From contig NZ_JABFVK010000019.1 of assembly GCF_013362815.1 (NCBI RefSeq), forward strand, positions 99,000 to 162,999: a stretch of 64,000 nucleotides of DNA, read 5' to 3'. The DNA is from Hamadaea sp. (lineage in GTDB: Bacteria > Actinomycetota > Actinomycetes > Mycobacteriales > Micromonosporaceae). Shown here one piece after another: positions 55,763 through 64,000 of the stretch (its first letter is position 1; the number at the start of each line of letters is the position of its first letter). The notes beneath the pieces are model-generated. The model saw only the letters and a program-made list of their open reading frames with translations. It had not been told where the DNA came from and made no database searches. A program made the position numbers and the translations under genes.

Positions 55763-57085
55763 TCACCAGGACTGGGCGATTTCGCGGCGGTAGCGCTCCT
55801 CGTACTTCGCGAGTTCGGCGTCGATCGCGGCGGACTCCGCTTCGGTCAGTACGACGGCGGGATCGCGATGCGGGGCGGCCTGGATCATGCGTACGCGCAG
55901 CCCCGACGGCGGATGCGACGCGAATATGCTGGCCTCACGCCGAAGGCTCCACTGGCGCAGACGGCCCAGCCGCTCGGCTTGTCCGGCGCGGGCTTCCTCG
56001 ACACCGGCTCGCCAGCCCGCCGCCCCTTCTCGGCTTCGTGCGCGTGCCCCAATGACGGTCACCATGCCCTGGGCGTTCAACGTGATGTCCCGCGATGCCG
56101 TGGCCGCGGTGGAGCCTGCGGCTTGTGCGGCCAGATCGTCGGCGTAGTACTCGGCACGCTGTGATTCCCTGGCACCGATCACGTTGACACCTAGATGTGC
56201 GAGCAGAAGCAGCCAGCGGACGGCGTACATGAGCGGGGCGATCAACAGTGCGATTGGGATGACCAAGGCCAAGAAGCCGCTGCTCCGGGCGGCGTCCCGG
56301 AGGGACTGGAGCATTCCGGCGGGGTCGATCAGGTCGGCCGCAGTTGCGAAGGCGATCAGCGCGGGCTGAGCCGCCAAGCTTCGGTGGTTGTCGCCGTTGA
56401 CGAAGTGCCCCAGCTCGTGGCCGATGAGAGCGACCCGCTCTTGCGGGCGTCGAATGGCGAGGTAAGGCAGGCCGAGGCACATTACCCGCCGACGTGTTAT
56501 TCCAACGACGCCGGCGAACGCGTTGAAGTCCGCATCGACCGCGAGGTAGTGCGGCATGGGGGCGCCGACAGCCGCCGCCACGCGACGGATGAGACCGAAC
56601 AAGGCCGGTGCCTCGGCCTCCGTCAGCGGGTCTACCTCGCGCAGCAGCTTGCGGACCGACCCGACCTGCGGACGGAACAGGATCGCGACGCCGATGAGGA
56701 GCAGCCCGACCGCCTTCATGAGGAACGGCCAGGCGACCACGAGATAGACCCCCAGCGCCGCCATACCGACGCTGATCACCAACACGACGGCTGAGATCGC
56801 GAGGAGCCCGAAGTACGCCGGGCTCACCCCGGGCCGCTGGATCGTCTTGCCGACCAACTGCTGATAGAGGCTGGTGCTGAGCTTGTAGCCGAGGTTGTGG
56901 TCCAGCCGGGCGACGAACCGATCCACCCGGCCGAGCGGCGACTCCGGGGTGAAGGCGTCGAGGTTCCACTCACACCGCTCGCACCACGGCACGGCGGCGT
57001 ACTCGGTGACGAGCCGGCTGGAGCACTTCGGGCACAGCGTCGTCTCGACGTCGGCGGCGGTCAGCTCGGAACTGGGAGTGGGCAC
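55763..57085 (-). CDS. M48-family membrane metalloprotease with zinc ribbon
   Basis: 440 residues from GTG 57085 (VPTPSSELTAADVETTLCPK). An N-terminal zinc ribbon CPKC ... CERC precedes two membrane helices (FGLLAISAVVLVISVGMAAL, FLMKAVGLLLIGVAILF). The peptidase domain has VALIGHELGHFVNGDNH with the HExxH zinc site, and later RESQRAEYYADDLAAQAAG with the third ligand Glu. Another two helices lie between (LALVIPIALLIAPLM). Similar to HtpX-type quality-control proteases, with an added metal-binding head. It is 71 bp downstream of aceE on the same strand, behind a terminator. Confidence 0.88.
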   Translation of the reverse strand: MPTPSSELTAADVETTLCPKCSSRLVTEYAAVPWCERCEWNLDAFTPESPLGRVDRFVARLDHNLGYKLSTSLYQQLVGKTIQRPGVSPAYFGLLAISAVVLVISVGMAALGVYLVVAWPFLMKAVGLLLIGVAILFRPQVGSVRKLLREVDPLTEAEAPALFGLIRRVAAAVGAPMPHYLAVDADFNAFAGVVGITRRRVMCLGLPYLAIRRPQERVALIGHELGHFVNGDNHRSLAAQPALIAFATAADLIDPAGMLQSLRDAARSSGFLALVIPIALLIAPLMYAVRWLLLLAHLGVNVIGARESQRAEYYADDLAAQAAGSTAATASRDITLNAQGMVTVIGARARSREGAAGWRAGVEEARAGQAERLGRLRQWSLRREASIFASHPPSGLRVRMIQAAPHRDPAVVLTEAESAAIDAELAKYEERYRREIAQSW

Positions 57086-57102
57086 AGCGGGGGAGCGTAC
57101 AT

Positions 57103-57141
57103 GATCAAGGGCGGCCGGGATGTCCCGTGCCGCCCTCGATC
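57103..57141 (-). terminator. Intrinsic terminator after aceE
   Basis: A 13-position stem (57103-57115 with 57129-57141, one mismatch) continues into CGGGA-TG-TCCCG, giving a hairpin of about 18 pairs, 15 bp past the aceE stop. It separates aceE from the M48 gene. Confidence 0.75.
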
Positions 57142-57155
57142 GTTTCGTGAAACGT

Positions 57156-59888
57156 TTAGCTGTCGCCGCCGGTCTCGCCCGCCGGAGCAGCCGTGACGTC
57201 CTCGATCGCGTACTTGCGGGAGGCGTCGGCGACCACGCTGGCCGGGATCTCGCCGCGCTGGGCGAGCTGGGACAGCGTCGCCACCACGATCGACTCGGCG
57301 TCGACGTGGAAATGACGGCGCAGCGCCGAGCGGGTGTCGGACAGGCCGAATCCGTCGGTGCCAAGCGAGGTGTAGTCGCCGGGGACCCAGCGGGAGATCA
57401 GATCCGGGACGGCGCGCATCCAGTCGGATACGGCCACCTTCGGGCCGGGCGAGCCGGCCAGGGCCTGGGCGACATACGGCGTACGCGGAGAGTCGGGGTT
57501 GAGCAGGTTGTGCTGCTCGCACTCGACCGCGTCGCGACGCAGTTCGGTCCAGCTCGTCGCCGACCAGACGTCGGCCGCGACGCCCCAGTCCTGGGCGAGC
57601 AGTTCCTGCGCCCGCATCGCCCACTGCATGCTGATGCCGGAGGCGAGGATGTGCGCCTTGGGCCCTTCGCCGGTCGTCGGCGAGTACCGGTATAGACCCT
57701 TGAGGAGGCCGTTGACGTCCACGTTCTCGGGCTCGGCCGGCTGTGAGATCGGCTCGTTGTAGATCGTCAGGTAGTAGTAGATGTCTTCCGGGCTGTCGCC
57801 GTACATGCGGCGCAGGCCGTCCTGGACGATGTGGGCGATCTCGAAGGCGAACGCCGGGTCGTAGGTGACCGCGGCCGGGTTGGTCGCCGCGATCAGCAGC
57901 GAATGGCCGTCCTCGTGCTGGAGCCCTTCACCGTTGAGCGTCGTACGCCCAGCGGTCGCCCCGAGCAGGAAGCCGCGCGTCATCTGGTCGGCGGCCGCCC
58001 AGAGCCCGTCGGCGGTGCGCTGGAACCCGAACATCGAGTAGAAGATGTAGACCGGGATCATCGGCTCGCCGTGCGTGGCGTACGAGCTGCCCGCGGCGGT
58101 GAACGAGCCGACCGAGCCGACCTCGTTGATGCCCTCGTGCAGGATCTGCCCGGCCGTCGACTCCTTGTAGGAGAGGAACAGCTCCCGGTCGACCGGGGTG
58201 TAGGTCTGCCCGTGCGGCGAGTAGATCTTGGCGGTCGGGAAGAGCGAGTCCATGCCGAAGGTACGGGCCTCGTCCGGGATGATCGGCACCCAGCGCGGGC
58301 CGATGTTCTTGTCCCGCATCAGGTCCTTGAAGAGCCGGACGAAGGCCATCGTGGTGGCGACCTTCTGCTTGCCGGAACCCTTCTTGATGTCCTTGTAGAG
58401 GTCGTCGCCCGGCAGGGTGAGCGCCTTGGTCTCGGTCCGGCGGCTCGGCAGGCTGCCGCCGAGGGTGTTCCGCCGCTCCATCAGGTACTGGTACTCGTCG
58501 GAGTCCTTGCCCGGGTGGAAGTAGGGCGGCTCGTACGGGTTCGCCTCCAGCACCGAGTCGGGGATGTCCAGGTAGAGCCGGTCCCGGAAGGACTTGAGGT
58601 CGTCCAGGGTCAGCTTCTTCATCTGGTGCGTCGCGTTGCGGCCCTCGAAGTGGGAGCCCAGCGTCCAGCCCTTGATCGTCTTGGCGAGGATCACGGTCGG
58701 CTGGCCGGTGTGCTCGGTCGCCGCCTTGTAGGCCGCGTACAGCTTGCGGTAGTCGTGGCCACCGCGCTTGAGACCCCAGACCTCGTCGTCGCTCATGTGC
58801 TCGACCATCTTGCGGGTCCGCGGGTCGCGGCCGAAGAAGTGCTCCCGCACGTACGCCCCGGACTCGGCCTTGTACGTCTGGTAGTCACCGTCGGGCGTGG
58901 CGTTCATCAGGTTCACCAGGGCGCCGTCAGTGTCGGCGGCGAGCAGCGGGTCCCACTCACGACCCCAGATGACCTTGATGACGTTCCAGCCGGCGCCCCG
59001 GAAGAACGCCTCCAGCTCCTGGATGACCTTGCCGTTGCCCCGGACCGGGCCGTCGAGCCGCTGCAGATTGCAGTTGATCACGAAGGTGAGGTTGTCCAGC
59101 TCCTCGCGCGCGGCGACGCCGATCGCGCCCATCGTCTCCGGCTCGTCCATCTCACCGTCGCCGAGGAACGCCCATACTCGCTGGTCAGACGTGTCCTTGA
59201 TGCCCCGGTGCTGGAGGTAGCGGTTGAACCGGGCCTGGTAGATGGCGTTGACGCCGCCGAGGCCCATGGACACCGTCGGGAACTCCCAGAAGTCCGGCAT
59301 CAGGCGCGGGTGCGGGTAGGACGGCAGCCCGCCACCGGGGTGGCTGAGCTCCTGACGGAAGCCGTCCATCTGCTGCTCGGTGAGCCGGCCCTCGAGGTAC
59401 GCGCGCGCGTACATGCCGGGGGAGGCGTGACCCTGGTAGAAGATCTGGTCGCCGCCGCCGGGGTGGTTCTTGCCCCGGAAGAAGTGGTTGAAGCCGACCT
59501 CGTAGAGGCTCGCGCTGGAGGCGAAGGTCGAGATGTGCCCGCCGACGCCGATGCCGGGGCGCTGCGCGCGGTGCACGGCCATGGCGGCGTTCCAGCGGAT
59601 GTACGCCCGCAGCCGGCGCTCGACGTGCTCGTCGCCGGGGAACCAGGGCTCCCGCTCCGGGGTGATGGTGTTGATGTAGTCGGTCGTGGTGAGCGGGGGT
59701 ACGCCCACTTGGCGCTCGCGGGCTCGTTCGAGCAGGCGGAGCATGACATAGCGAGCGCGCTTGGCGCCGCGCTCGTCGATCACGCCGTCGAGCGACTCGA
59801 CCCATTCAGCCGTTTCCTGCGGGTCGATGTCCGGCAGCTGGCTGGGCAGGCCGTCGCTGATGACCGGGCGCTTGCGTTCGGTGGACAC
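57156..59888 (-). CDS. aceE: Pyruvate dehydrogenase E1, homodimeric type
   Basis: 910 residues, full family length. Thiamine diphosphate motif [20 protein letters not shown]; conserved [40 protein letters not shown] region, and [11 protein letters not shown]. The C-terminal third carries the transketolase-C fold ([20 protein letters not shown]). It decarboxylates pyruvate and passes the acetyl group to the E2 lipoyl domain. Actinobacteria use this single-chain E1 in a mixed PDH/ODH complex. No E2 gene is adjacent. Terminated by a hairpin at 57103. Confidence 0.96.
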   Translation of the reverse strand: MSTERKRPVISDGLPSQLPDIDPQETAEWVESLDGVIDERGAKRARYVMLRLLERARERQVGVPPLTTTDYINTITPEREPWFPGDEHVERRLRAYIRWNAAMAVHRAQRPGIGVGGHISTFASSASLYEVGFNHFFRGKNHPGGGDQIFYQGHASPGMYARAYLEGRLTEQQMDGFRQELSHPGGGLPSYPHPRLMPDFWEFPTVSMGLGGVNAIYQARFNRYLQHRGIKDTSDQRVWAFLGDGEMDEPETMGAIGVAAREELDNLTFVINCNLQRLDGPVRGNGKVIQELEAFFRGAGWNVIKVIWGREWDPLLAADTDGALVNLMNATPDGDYQTYKAESGAYVREHFFGRDPRTRKMVEHMSDDEVWGLKRGGHDYRKLYAAYKAATEHTGQPTVILAKTIKGWTLGSHFEGRNATHQMKKLTLDDLKSFRDRLYLDIPDSVLEANPYEPPYFHPGKDSDEYQYLMERRNTLGGSLPSRRTETKALTLPGDDLYKDIKKGSGKQKVATTMAFVRLFKDLMRDKNIGPRWVPIIPDEARTFGMDSLFPTAKIYSPHGQTYTPVDRELFLSYKESTAGQILHEGINEVGSVGSFTAAGSSYATHGEPMIPVYIFYSMFGFQRTADGLWAAADQMTRGFLLGATAGRTTLNGEGLQHEDGHSLLIAATNPAAVTYDPAFAFEIAHIVQDGLRRMYGDSPEDIYYYLTIYNEPISQPAEPENVDVNGLLKGLYRYSPTTGEGPKAHILASGISMQWAMRAQELLAQDWGVAADVWSATSWTELRRDAVECEQHNLLNPDSPRTPYVAQALAGSPGPKVAVSDWMRAVPDLISRWVPGDYTSLGTDGFGLSDTRSALRRHFHVDAESIVVATLSQLAQRGEIPASVVADASRKYAIEDVTAAPAGETGGDS

Positions 59889-60056
59889 AGGCGTTCCCTC
59901 GCGTTTGTGTGGAAGTAGACCTTGTTATTTGGTGTCATGTGGCGCGTGTGACTGTGGTACGCCACGTTCATCCTGCCTCGCCGACCCCGTCCCCGTCACG
60001 CCGAACGCGAACGGATGCGATCCGCGACACGCTTACTGACCAGTAACATCGCAAGA

Positions 60057-60953
60057 TCACCACAGGTTGGCCCGCACTGTGAGCGCTGCGCGTACCTCCC
60101 GGACTATGCCCGGGAAGTCGTCTCGCATGCGGGCGGCCGTGACGTGGATGACGGTCCACCCCGCGCCGAGGACCCCGTTGAGCCGGGCTCGGTCCCGTTC
60201 GAGCTGCTCACGGGTGGCGTGCCAGACGCCGTCGTACTCCACCGCCACCTGCGAGCCGGGCCAGGCCAGGGCGAACCGGGCGACGAACCGGCCCTCGTCG
60301 GCGAGCACGAACTGGGCGACCGGCACCGGCAGGCCCGCCCGGACGAGGCGTACGCGTAACCGGCTCTCCTGCGGCGACTCGGCGGCCGGATCGGCGAGCG
60401 CGACGGTCTCGGACACCCGGCGCCACCCGGGTTCGCCCTGCTGAGCGGCCACGTACGCGGTCAGCTCAGGCGTACGCAGCACGCCGCGGGCGAGGAGGAC
60501 GTCGAGGTGGGCCACCGCCTCCTCGGCCGGCTGCCATCGGCCCAAGTCCCACCCCGTACGCAGCGGCGTCGTCACCCGGACACCCCCACGGAGTGCGACG
60601 ACCTGCGACGGCGGCAGCGGGCCGCGGTGGATCTCCAGCCCCTTGACCGGCCCGAAGTCCCGGATGCTGAGGACTTCGACGGGTTCCTCCGTCGCGATGA
60701 GCCCGGCACCGTGCAGAGCAGCGGCGGAACGACCGGCGATCGCCGCCCCGGCCGGAATCGCGTACCGCCCGGCGGCCCAGGCGCGTACCTCGTGCGTCAG
60801 GGGGATGTCGGCGTCGGCGTACACATCACGGAAGAGCCGGTGCCACCCGGTCGACCGCAGGTCGCTCGCGGTGAGCAGGCCGAGCCGGCGGACTTCGCTG
60901 CCACGGAAGATCCGGCGGCGCAGCTCGGCCGGACGGCGCGGGGAACGAGACAT
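60057..60953 (-). CDS. DUF559/AbiEi-like endonuclease-fold protein
   Basis: 298 residues from ATG 60953. The N-terminal ~100 residues (LLTASDLRSTGWHRLFRDVY, AAIAGRSAAALHGAGL) resemble the AbiEi-antitoxin-like winged helix of type IV systems. The C-terminal ~110 residues have FALAWPGSQVAVEYDGVWHA, EQLERDRARLNGVLGAGWTV and IHVTAARM, the Vsr/DUF559 PD-(D/E)xK pattern with E-Y-D-G as part of the metal site. This fusion is widespread and multi-copy in actinobacteria; function unknown. No AbiEii-like toxin gene is beside it. Confidence 0.85.
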   Translation of the reverse strand: MSRSPRRPAELRRRIFRGSEVRRLGLLTASDLRSTGWHRLFRDVYADADIPLTHEVRAWAAGRYAIPAGAAIAGRSAAALHGAGLIATEEPVEVLSIRDFGPVKGLEIHRGPLPPSQVVALRGGVRVTTPLRTGWDLGRWQPAEEAVAHLDVLLARGVLRTPELTAYVAAQQGEPGWRRVSETVALADPAAESPQESRLRVRLVRAGLPVPVAQFVLADEGRFVARFALAWPGSQVAVEYDGVWHATREQLERDRARLNGVLGAGWTVIHVTAARMRDDFPGIVREVRAALTVRANLW

Positions 60954-61063
60954 GCCGACGACCTTGCGGCCCGGCCGCGCCCGACCGCCACCACGGAATC
61001 GGCCGGACTGTGGATGACGGAGGAATGTGGACAACTGCCCGGGACATGGCGGGCGGGCCGCGA

Positions 61064-61123
61064 ACGTATCCCGGGACAACGCGGTTATCGACGCGCGCAA
61101 AGCCGCGATATCCCGGGATAGCG
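61064..61123. repeat. Degenerate family 1 element (copy E)
   Basis: CGTATCCCGGGACAACGCGGTTATCG and GCGATATCCCGGGATAGCGC are two decayed copies of the GTTATCCCGGGATAAC palindrome about 30 bp apart, with a small GC-rich stem between. It lies in the 257-bp gap between the divergent DUF559 and membrane-protein genes; nothing else was seen there. Confidence 0.5.
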
Positions 61124-61210
61124 CGCAACGCCAGCGGAAGCCCGCCCGCAAAAGGGGAGCACGCGAAAGGGCGATAGCCGGGCCCGAGCCCGAGGCATAG
61201 GCTGCCCCCC

Positions 61211-61645
61211 ATGCGCACGCTGCGGTGGCTCGGAGTACTGCTCCTCTGCTATTCCCTGGTGCCGCTGGTCAACGCGACCGTCCCCGCCGCCGCCCATCTG
61301 GCCGGGCAACAGCTGACCGTCTCGCACGACGGCTCCGACTCCTACGAGTGCCTCAGCGATCTCGGTGCCCCGCCGCTCGCCGGGTTGTACGGCGGCTGCG
61401 ACGCGTATGCCCGGCCGGAGGGTGGCGAGCTGCGCCCGGTGACGCTGCGAGGGCCGAGTGAGAAGACCTTCCTGCCGCCCAAGGCCCGCGACACCGCTTG
61501 GGGCTGGGGGCATCAGGCGTATCTGTGGGAGGGGACGTCGACCGCTTTGTTCGGCGTGGTCGGCATACTGCTGTTCCTGCTCGGCGTGACGTTGGTCATC
61601 CGCGGCTTTCGGCGTACCAGTGAGGTCATAAAGTCGCCCGCATGA
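61211..61645 (+). CDS. Membrane protein of unknown function
   Basis: 144 residues. An N-terminal hydrophobic helix (LRWLGVLLLCYSLVPLVNA), an extracellular region of about 85 residues with two Cys (SYECLSDLGAP, YGGCDAYARP) that may pair, and a C-terminal helix (ALFGVVGILLFLLGVTLVIR) followed by basic RRTSE. No known domain. The stop overlaps the following SDR gene by 4 bp, so it is co-translated with it. Not recognised. Confidence 0.72.
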   Translation: MRTLRWLGVLLLCYSLVPLVNATVPAAAHLAGQQLTVSHDGSDSYECLSDLGAPPLAGLYGGCDAYARPEGGELRPVTLRGPSEKTFLPPKARDTAWGWGHQAYLWEGTSTALFGVVGILLFLLGVTLVIRGFRRTSEVIKSPA

Positions 61646-62373
61646 GCAAGGTGACGGTGGTGACCGGGGGTAGCCGTGGCATCGGCGCGGCGACCTGCCG
61701 CGTGCTCGCGGAGCGGGGGCACGATCTGGCCGTGGGCTTCCGCCGCGACGAGGCCGCGGCGGAGCAGGTGGTCCAGGCGGCGATCAAACTCGGCGTGCGC
61801 GCGATCGCGGTCCGTCTGGACACGGTGGTACGCGAAGAAGTGGTGCACCTGTTCGATCGGGCGGAAGCGGAGCTGGGCCCGGTGACCGGCCTGGTCAACA
61901 ACGCCGGAGTCGGCAGCCCGATCGGCCCGTTCGTCGAGCTGACCGAGGCCGACCTGCGTCGAGTCGTGGACGTCAACGTCGTCGGCTACTTCCTGGTGGC
62001 GCAGGAGGCAGTACGCCGGATGGCGGCCGGCGGCGCGATCGTCAACGTGTCGTCGGGTGCGGCCACGACCGGCAGCCCGAACGAGTACATCCATTACGCC
62101 GCAACGAAAGCGGCCGTCGACACGATGACCGTCGGACTGTCCAAAGAGCTCGGACCGCGCGGGATTCGGGTCAACACGGTCTCGCCGGGCGTGACGCATA
62201 CGGAGTTCCACGCGGGCAGCGGTGAACCCGGGCGGGCCGACCGGATCGGGCCCAACCTGCCGCTACGCCGGGCCGGTCAGCCCGAGGAGATCGCGTACGC
62301 GATCGCGTGGCTGCTCAGCGACGAGGCGTCCTACACGACCGGGGCGACGGTACGCGTGGCGGGCGGCGCCTGA
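61642..62373 (+). CDS. SDR-family oxidoreductase
   Basis: 243 residues. VVTGGSRGIGAATCRVLAER, VNNAGVG, Ser pair in VNVSSGAATTG, catalytic YAATK, PGVTHTEFH, and the C-terminal YTTGATVRVAGGA. Classical SDR with the FabG-like layout; the basic residues after beta 2 (FRRDEAAAEQ) suggest NADPH. It overlaps the preceding membrane-protein gene and is followed 18 bp later by an IclR regulator. Substrate unknown. Confidence 0.9.
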   Translation: MSKVTVVTGGSRGIGAATCRVLAERGHDLAVGFRRDEAAAEQVVQAAIKLGVRAIAVRLDTVVREEVVHLFDRAEAELGPVTGLVNNAGVGSPIGPFVELTEADLRRVVDVNVVGYFLVAQEAVRRMAAGGAIVNVSSGAATTGSPNEYIHYAATKAAVDTMTVGLSKELGPRGIRVNTVSPGVTHTEFHAGSGEPGRADRIGPNLPLRRAGQPEEIAYAIAWLLSDEASYTTGATVRVAGGA

Positions 62374-62391
62374 CCGCTACGCTTGGCCCTC

Positions 62392-63120
62392 ATGACCGCC
62401 CTCGACAAGGCATTCGACGTGCTGGAAAGCCTCGCCGAGCATGAGCGCGTGACCGGCATCGCGACCGCTACCGGGCTGCCGAAGTCGACGGTGCACCGCA
62501 TCCTCCAAGCGCTCGTCGAACGCGGGTTCGCCCGCAGCGACGGCAATGGCGGGTACCTGCCCGGACCCCGGATCTTCACGCTCACCGGGAAGGTCACCCA
62601 TCGGTTCGACCCGGCGCGGCAGGCCGGTCCGGCGCTGGCCCGGCTCCGGGACGCCACCGGCCACACCGTGCACTTCGCGCTGCGTACGGGGGACGAGGCG
62701 GTCTACATCGCCAAGCTGCTGGGACTGCGTCCCTACCAGATGACCTCCCAGGTCGGGATGAGCATTCCGCTGCACTCGACGGCGATCGGCAAGGCGATCC
62801 TGGCGACGCAGACGGATTCGGAGATCACGGCGTTCTGCGGACGTCGCGGGCTGCCGGGGCGTACGCCGAACACCCGCACGACTCCGGACGCGTTGCTATC
62901 CGATCTCGCTGACGTACGGCGCCAGGGCTACGCCATCGACGACGAGGAGAACGAGGCCGGGATCGTCTGCGTCGGGGCGGCCGTCGCCGACCATGCGGGA
63001 CAGATCGTCGGCGGGATCAGCGTGTCGACGTTGCGGCACGAGCTGTCCGATGCTCACCTTTACGGGCCGGCCGTCGTGGCCGCCGCCCGTGAGGTGTCCC
63101 AGTCCCTCGGCGCGCCCTGA
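62392..63120 (+). CDS. IclR-family transcriptional regulator
   Basis: 242 residues from ATG 62392. N-terminal winged helix: LDKAFDVLESLAEHERVTGI then GLPKSTVHRILQALVERGFA. The C-terminal GAF-like effector domain has SIPLHSTAIGKAILATQTD and VGAAVADHAGQIVGGISVS, the IclR signature. Usually controls catabolism of organic acids or aromatics, binding a metabolite. It reads with the SDR gene before it. A family 3 hairpin follows its stop. Confidence 0.92.
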   Translation: MTALDKAFDVLESLAEHERVTGIATATGLPKSTVHRILQALVERGFARSDGNGGYLPGPRIFTLTGKVTHRFDPARQAGPALARLRDATGHTVHFALRTGDEAVYIAKLLGLRPYQMTSQVGMSIPLHSTAIGKAILATQTDSEITAFCGRRGLPGRTPNTRTTPDALLSDLADVRRQGYAIDDEENEAGIVCVGAAVADHAGQIVGGISVSTLRHELSDAHLYGPAVVAAAREVSQSLGAP

Positions 63121-63124
63121 TTTT

Positions 63125-63190
63125 GGCGCTGGATCAGGGATCGCGGTCGAATCTTGGGCGCGATTCGACCCAGATCTCTGATCCAGCGCC
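63125..63190. repeat. Long hairpin element, family 3 (copy 3)
   Basis: 29-bp arms (63125-63153 and 63162-63190) beginning GGCGCTGGATCAGGG, with a few mismatches. It lies 5 bp after the IclR stop and 17 bp from the end of the convergent HAD gene, the same setting as the copies at 29073 and 49710. Confidence 0.8.
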
Positions 63191-63207
63191 GAAGGAAGCG
63201 CCTTCGC

Positions 63208-63861
63208 CTAAGAAAGCCGGGGGGCGAGCAGCTCCGGCAGCTCGGTGAGCGAATCGATCACGGTCGCGCGGCCGGCCTCGGGCCGGGCGGCGTGCAGGTA
63301 ACCCCAGGGACCCCGCCGGATGAGCACCGGCATCATCCCGGCATGCGCAGCGGGGAGCACATCGTTGTCCAGCCGGTCGCCGACGTACGCGATCGACGAA
63401 GGCGCGGCCCGAGCGACCTCCGCGACCTTGGTGAAGAAGGCGGGCTCCGGTTTCTCCACGCCCCACTCGGCCGAGGTGAAGATCGCGTCGGCGGGCAGCT
63501 CCATGCGCTCCAGCGCGTCGCGCGCCTGCGGCGGCTGGTTGCCCGCGATGACCACCCGCAGCCCGCGTACGCGCAACTCACTCAAAGCGGCCCGCACGTC
63601 GGGGTAGAGGTCCTCGACGTCGAAGTTCTCGCGGAGGCCGTCGGGATCTTCGACCGCCCACTTCGAGACGGCGTCGTCCACATCGAACCCCGGCTGGAAC
63701 ATCTCGAAGATGTCCCGGTGCGGCCGATCGAGCGCCGCTGCACCGCCGAGCGCGCCGAGGAACGTGAACACCGGTACGCCGAGCCGCTGAGCCCAGCGCG
63801 TCCAGATCCGGGTTTCGTCGATGAGGGTCTCACCGACGTCGAAGACGACCGCCTTGATCAT
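63208..63861 (-). CDS. HAD-family hydrolase
   Basis: 217 residues from ATG 63861; GTG 63870 is an alternative. Motif I is VVFDVGETLIDE (nucleophile Asp; the second Asp of DxD is Gly), motif II VVIAGNQPP, motif III Lys in WGVEKPEPAFFTKV, motif IV IAYVGDRLDNDVLPAAHAGM. Cap domain between I and II is alpha-helical (subfamily IA). The DxG form is common among HADs annotated as dehalogenase- or phosphatase-like. Monocistronic. Confidence 0.9.
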   Translation of the reverse strand: MIKAVVFDVGETLIDETRIWTRWAQRLGVPVFTFLGALGGAAALDRPHRDIFEMFQPGFDVDDAVSKWAVEDPDGLRENFDVEDLYPDVRAALSELRVRGLRVVIAGNQPPQARDALERMELPADAIFTSAEWGVEKPEPAFFTKVAEVARAAPSSIAYVGDRLDNDVLPAAHAGMMPVLIRRGPWGYLHAARPEAGRATVIDSLTELPELLAPRLS

Positions 63862-63884
63862 GGCTACCACCCTAGGCGTTCCTC

Positions 63885-63906
63885 GTTATCCGGGATAACG
63901 TCCCCT
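63885..63906. repeat. Half family 1 element at the IS edge (copy F)
   Basis: GTTATCCGGGATAAC (63885-63899) followed by GTCCCC, which is the complement of the GGGGAC block of family 1. The rest of the element is missing; probable insertion-sequence DNA begins within the next 20-30 bp, so this copy may have been cut by the insertion. Confidence 0.5.
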
Positions 63907-63930
63907 TGATCGCGGTGGTTTCAAGGGATC

Positions 63931-63964
63931 GTTGCAACACCTCTGATCTTGGAGGTGTTGCAAC
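63931..63964 (+). promoter_or_regulatory. Hairpin that encloses the ribosome-binding site of the last gene
   Basis: GTTGCAACACCTC (63931-63943) and its exact complement (63952-63964) form a 13-bp stem with an 8-nt loop directly before the ATG at 63965. The GGAGG ribosome-binding site is in the right arm. Transposase genes often have such a stem, which blocks translation of read-through mRNA. Confidence 0.6.
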
Positions 63965-64000
63965 ATGTCGAAGGGTGGACGTCCGCGGCGGCCCAGGTCG
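63965..64000 (+). CDS. Start of a probable transposase, cut by window edge
   Basis: Only 12 codons are in the window: MSKGGRPRRPRS. The basic start, the GTGTTGCAACGATCCCTTGA-like sequence on the complementary strand just upstream (reminiscent of ends of actinobacterial IS30-type elements), and the stem that hides the ribosome-binding site all point to an insertion sequence. With so few residues the family cannot be fixed; it could also be an unrelated basic protein. Confidence 0.35.
   Translation, partial: MSKGGRPRRPRS

Noticed and set aside
60057..60953. Active type IV (AbiE) toxin-antitoxin pair
   Set aside because: Only the AbiEi-like head fused to an endonuclease-like domain is present; no nucleotidyltransferase toxin gene adjoins it, and such proteins are widespread in actinobacteria.

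Overview
The window is high-GC actinobacterial chromosome, most likely from a member of the Micromonosporaceae (Actinoplanes/Catellatospora-like). This is inferred from about 70% GC, GTG/ATG starts with frequent ATGA/GTGA overlaps, a FasR-fabD-fabH-acpP-fabF operon, homodimeric AceE, LppM- and DUF3145-type proteins, many one- and two-component regulators, and a strong excess of the palindrome GCGTACGC. No rRNA, tRNA or CRISPR array was seen. It is mostly core and peripheral chromosome with small accessory spots, not a large island.

Layout. 0-7 kb: an MFS/MarR divergent pair with twin operators, DUF402, a FUSC-like membrane protein, a NarL-type two-component pair, and an SDR-VOC-QueA-like operon. 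7-14 kb: CsbD, PP2C phosphatase, an ATPase-LuxR regulator, pirin, a Tat-exported protein, and an aromatic-ring monooxygenase overlapping tail to tail with an HpcH-type aldolase. 14-23 kb: an AfsR/SARP regulator broken by an in-frame amber codon, a cyclohydrolase-folD pair, an SDR with a zinc ribbon, MarR/RibA, GNAT and a tyrosine phosphatase. 23.4-24.5 kb: an Abi-family HEPN protein preceded by three tandem structured RNA repeats with their own promoter. 24.7-29 kb: secreted GH74-CBM2 xyloglucanase and M14 carboxypeptidase. 29-35 kb: HelD/HelR-like ATPase, DedA, small conserved proteins and a GH3 lipoprotein. 35-40 kb: the type II fatty-acid synthase operon with its PucR-type regulator. 40-43 kb: LppM-like protein, an exported protein and gltX. 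43-48.4 kb: a complete non-phosphorylative L-fucose pathway under a GntR regulator with twin operators. 48.5-55 kb: anti-sigma-like ATPase, ThuA-like protein, YjbQ, a response regulator-kinase-lipoprotein operon, and a short Rho paralogue. 55-64 kb: TrmH, M48 protease, aceE, a DUF559 endonuclease-like protein, SDR/IclR, HAD, and the edge of a probable insertion sequence.

The most interesting locus is 23.4-24.5 kb. A HEPN (RxxxxH) Abi-family protein is preceded, on its own strand, by three tandem hairpin units. Their stems differ by compensatory changes, and a good -35/-10 places the transcript start at the first unit. This is the architecture of an RNA-antitoxin/HEPN-toxin system, the class from which Cas13 is thought to derive.

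Three families of dispersed palindromic intergenic elements also run through the window: (1) GTTATCCCGGGATAAC pairs flanking a variable hairpin; (2) GTTGATCATGAAC-ended palindromes; (3) long CTGGATCAGGGTTC hairpins found only between convergent genes. No matching transposase is present apart from a possible IS at the right edge. Gaps over 300 bp have their own entries (9280-9623, 24162-24770 and 54924-55239); the 295-bp gap at 32530-32824 shows no gene or clear motif.
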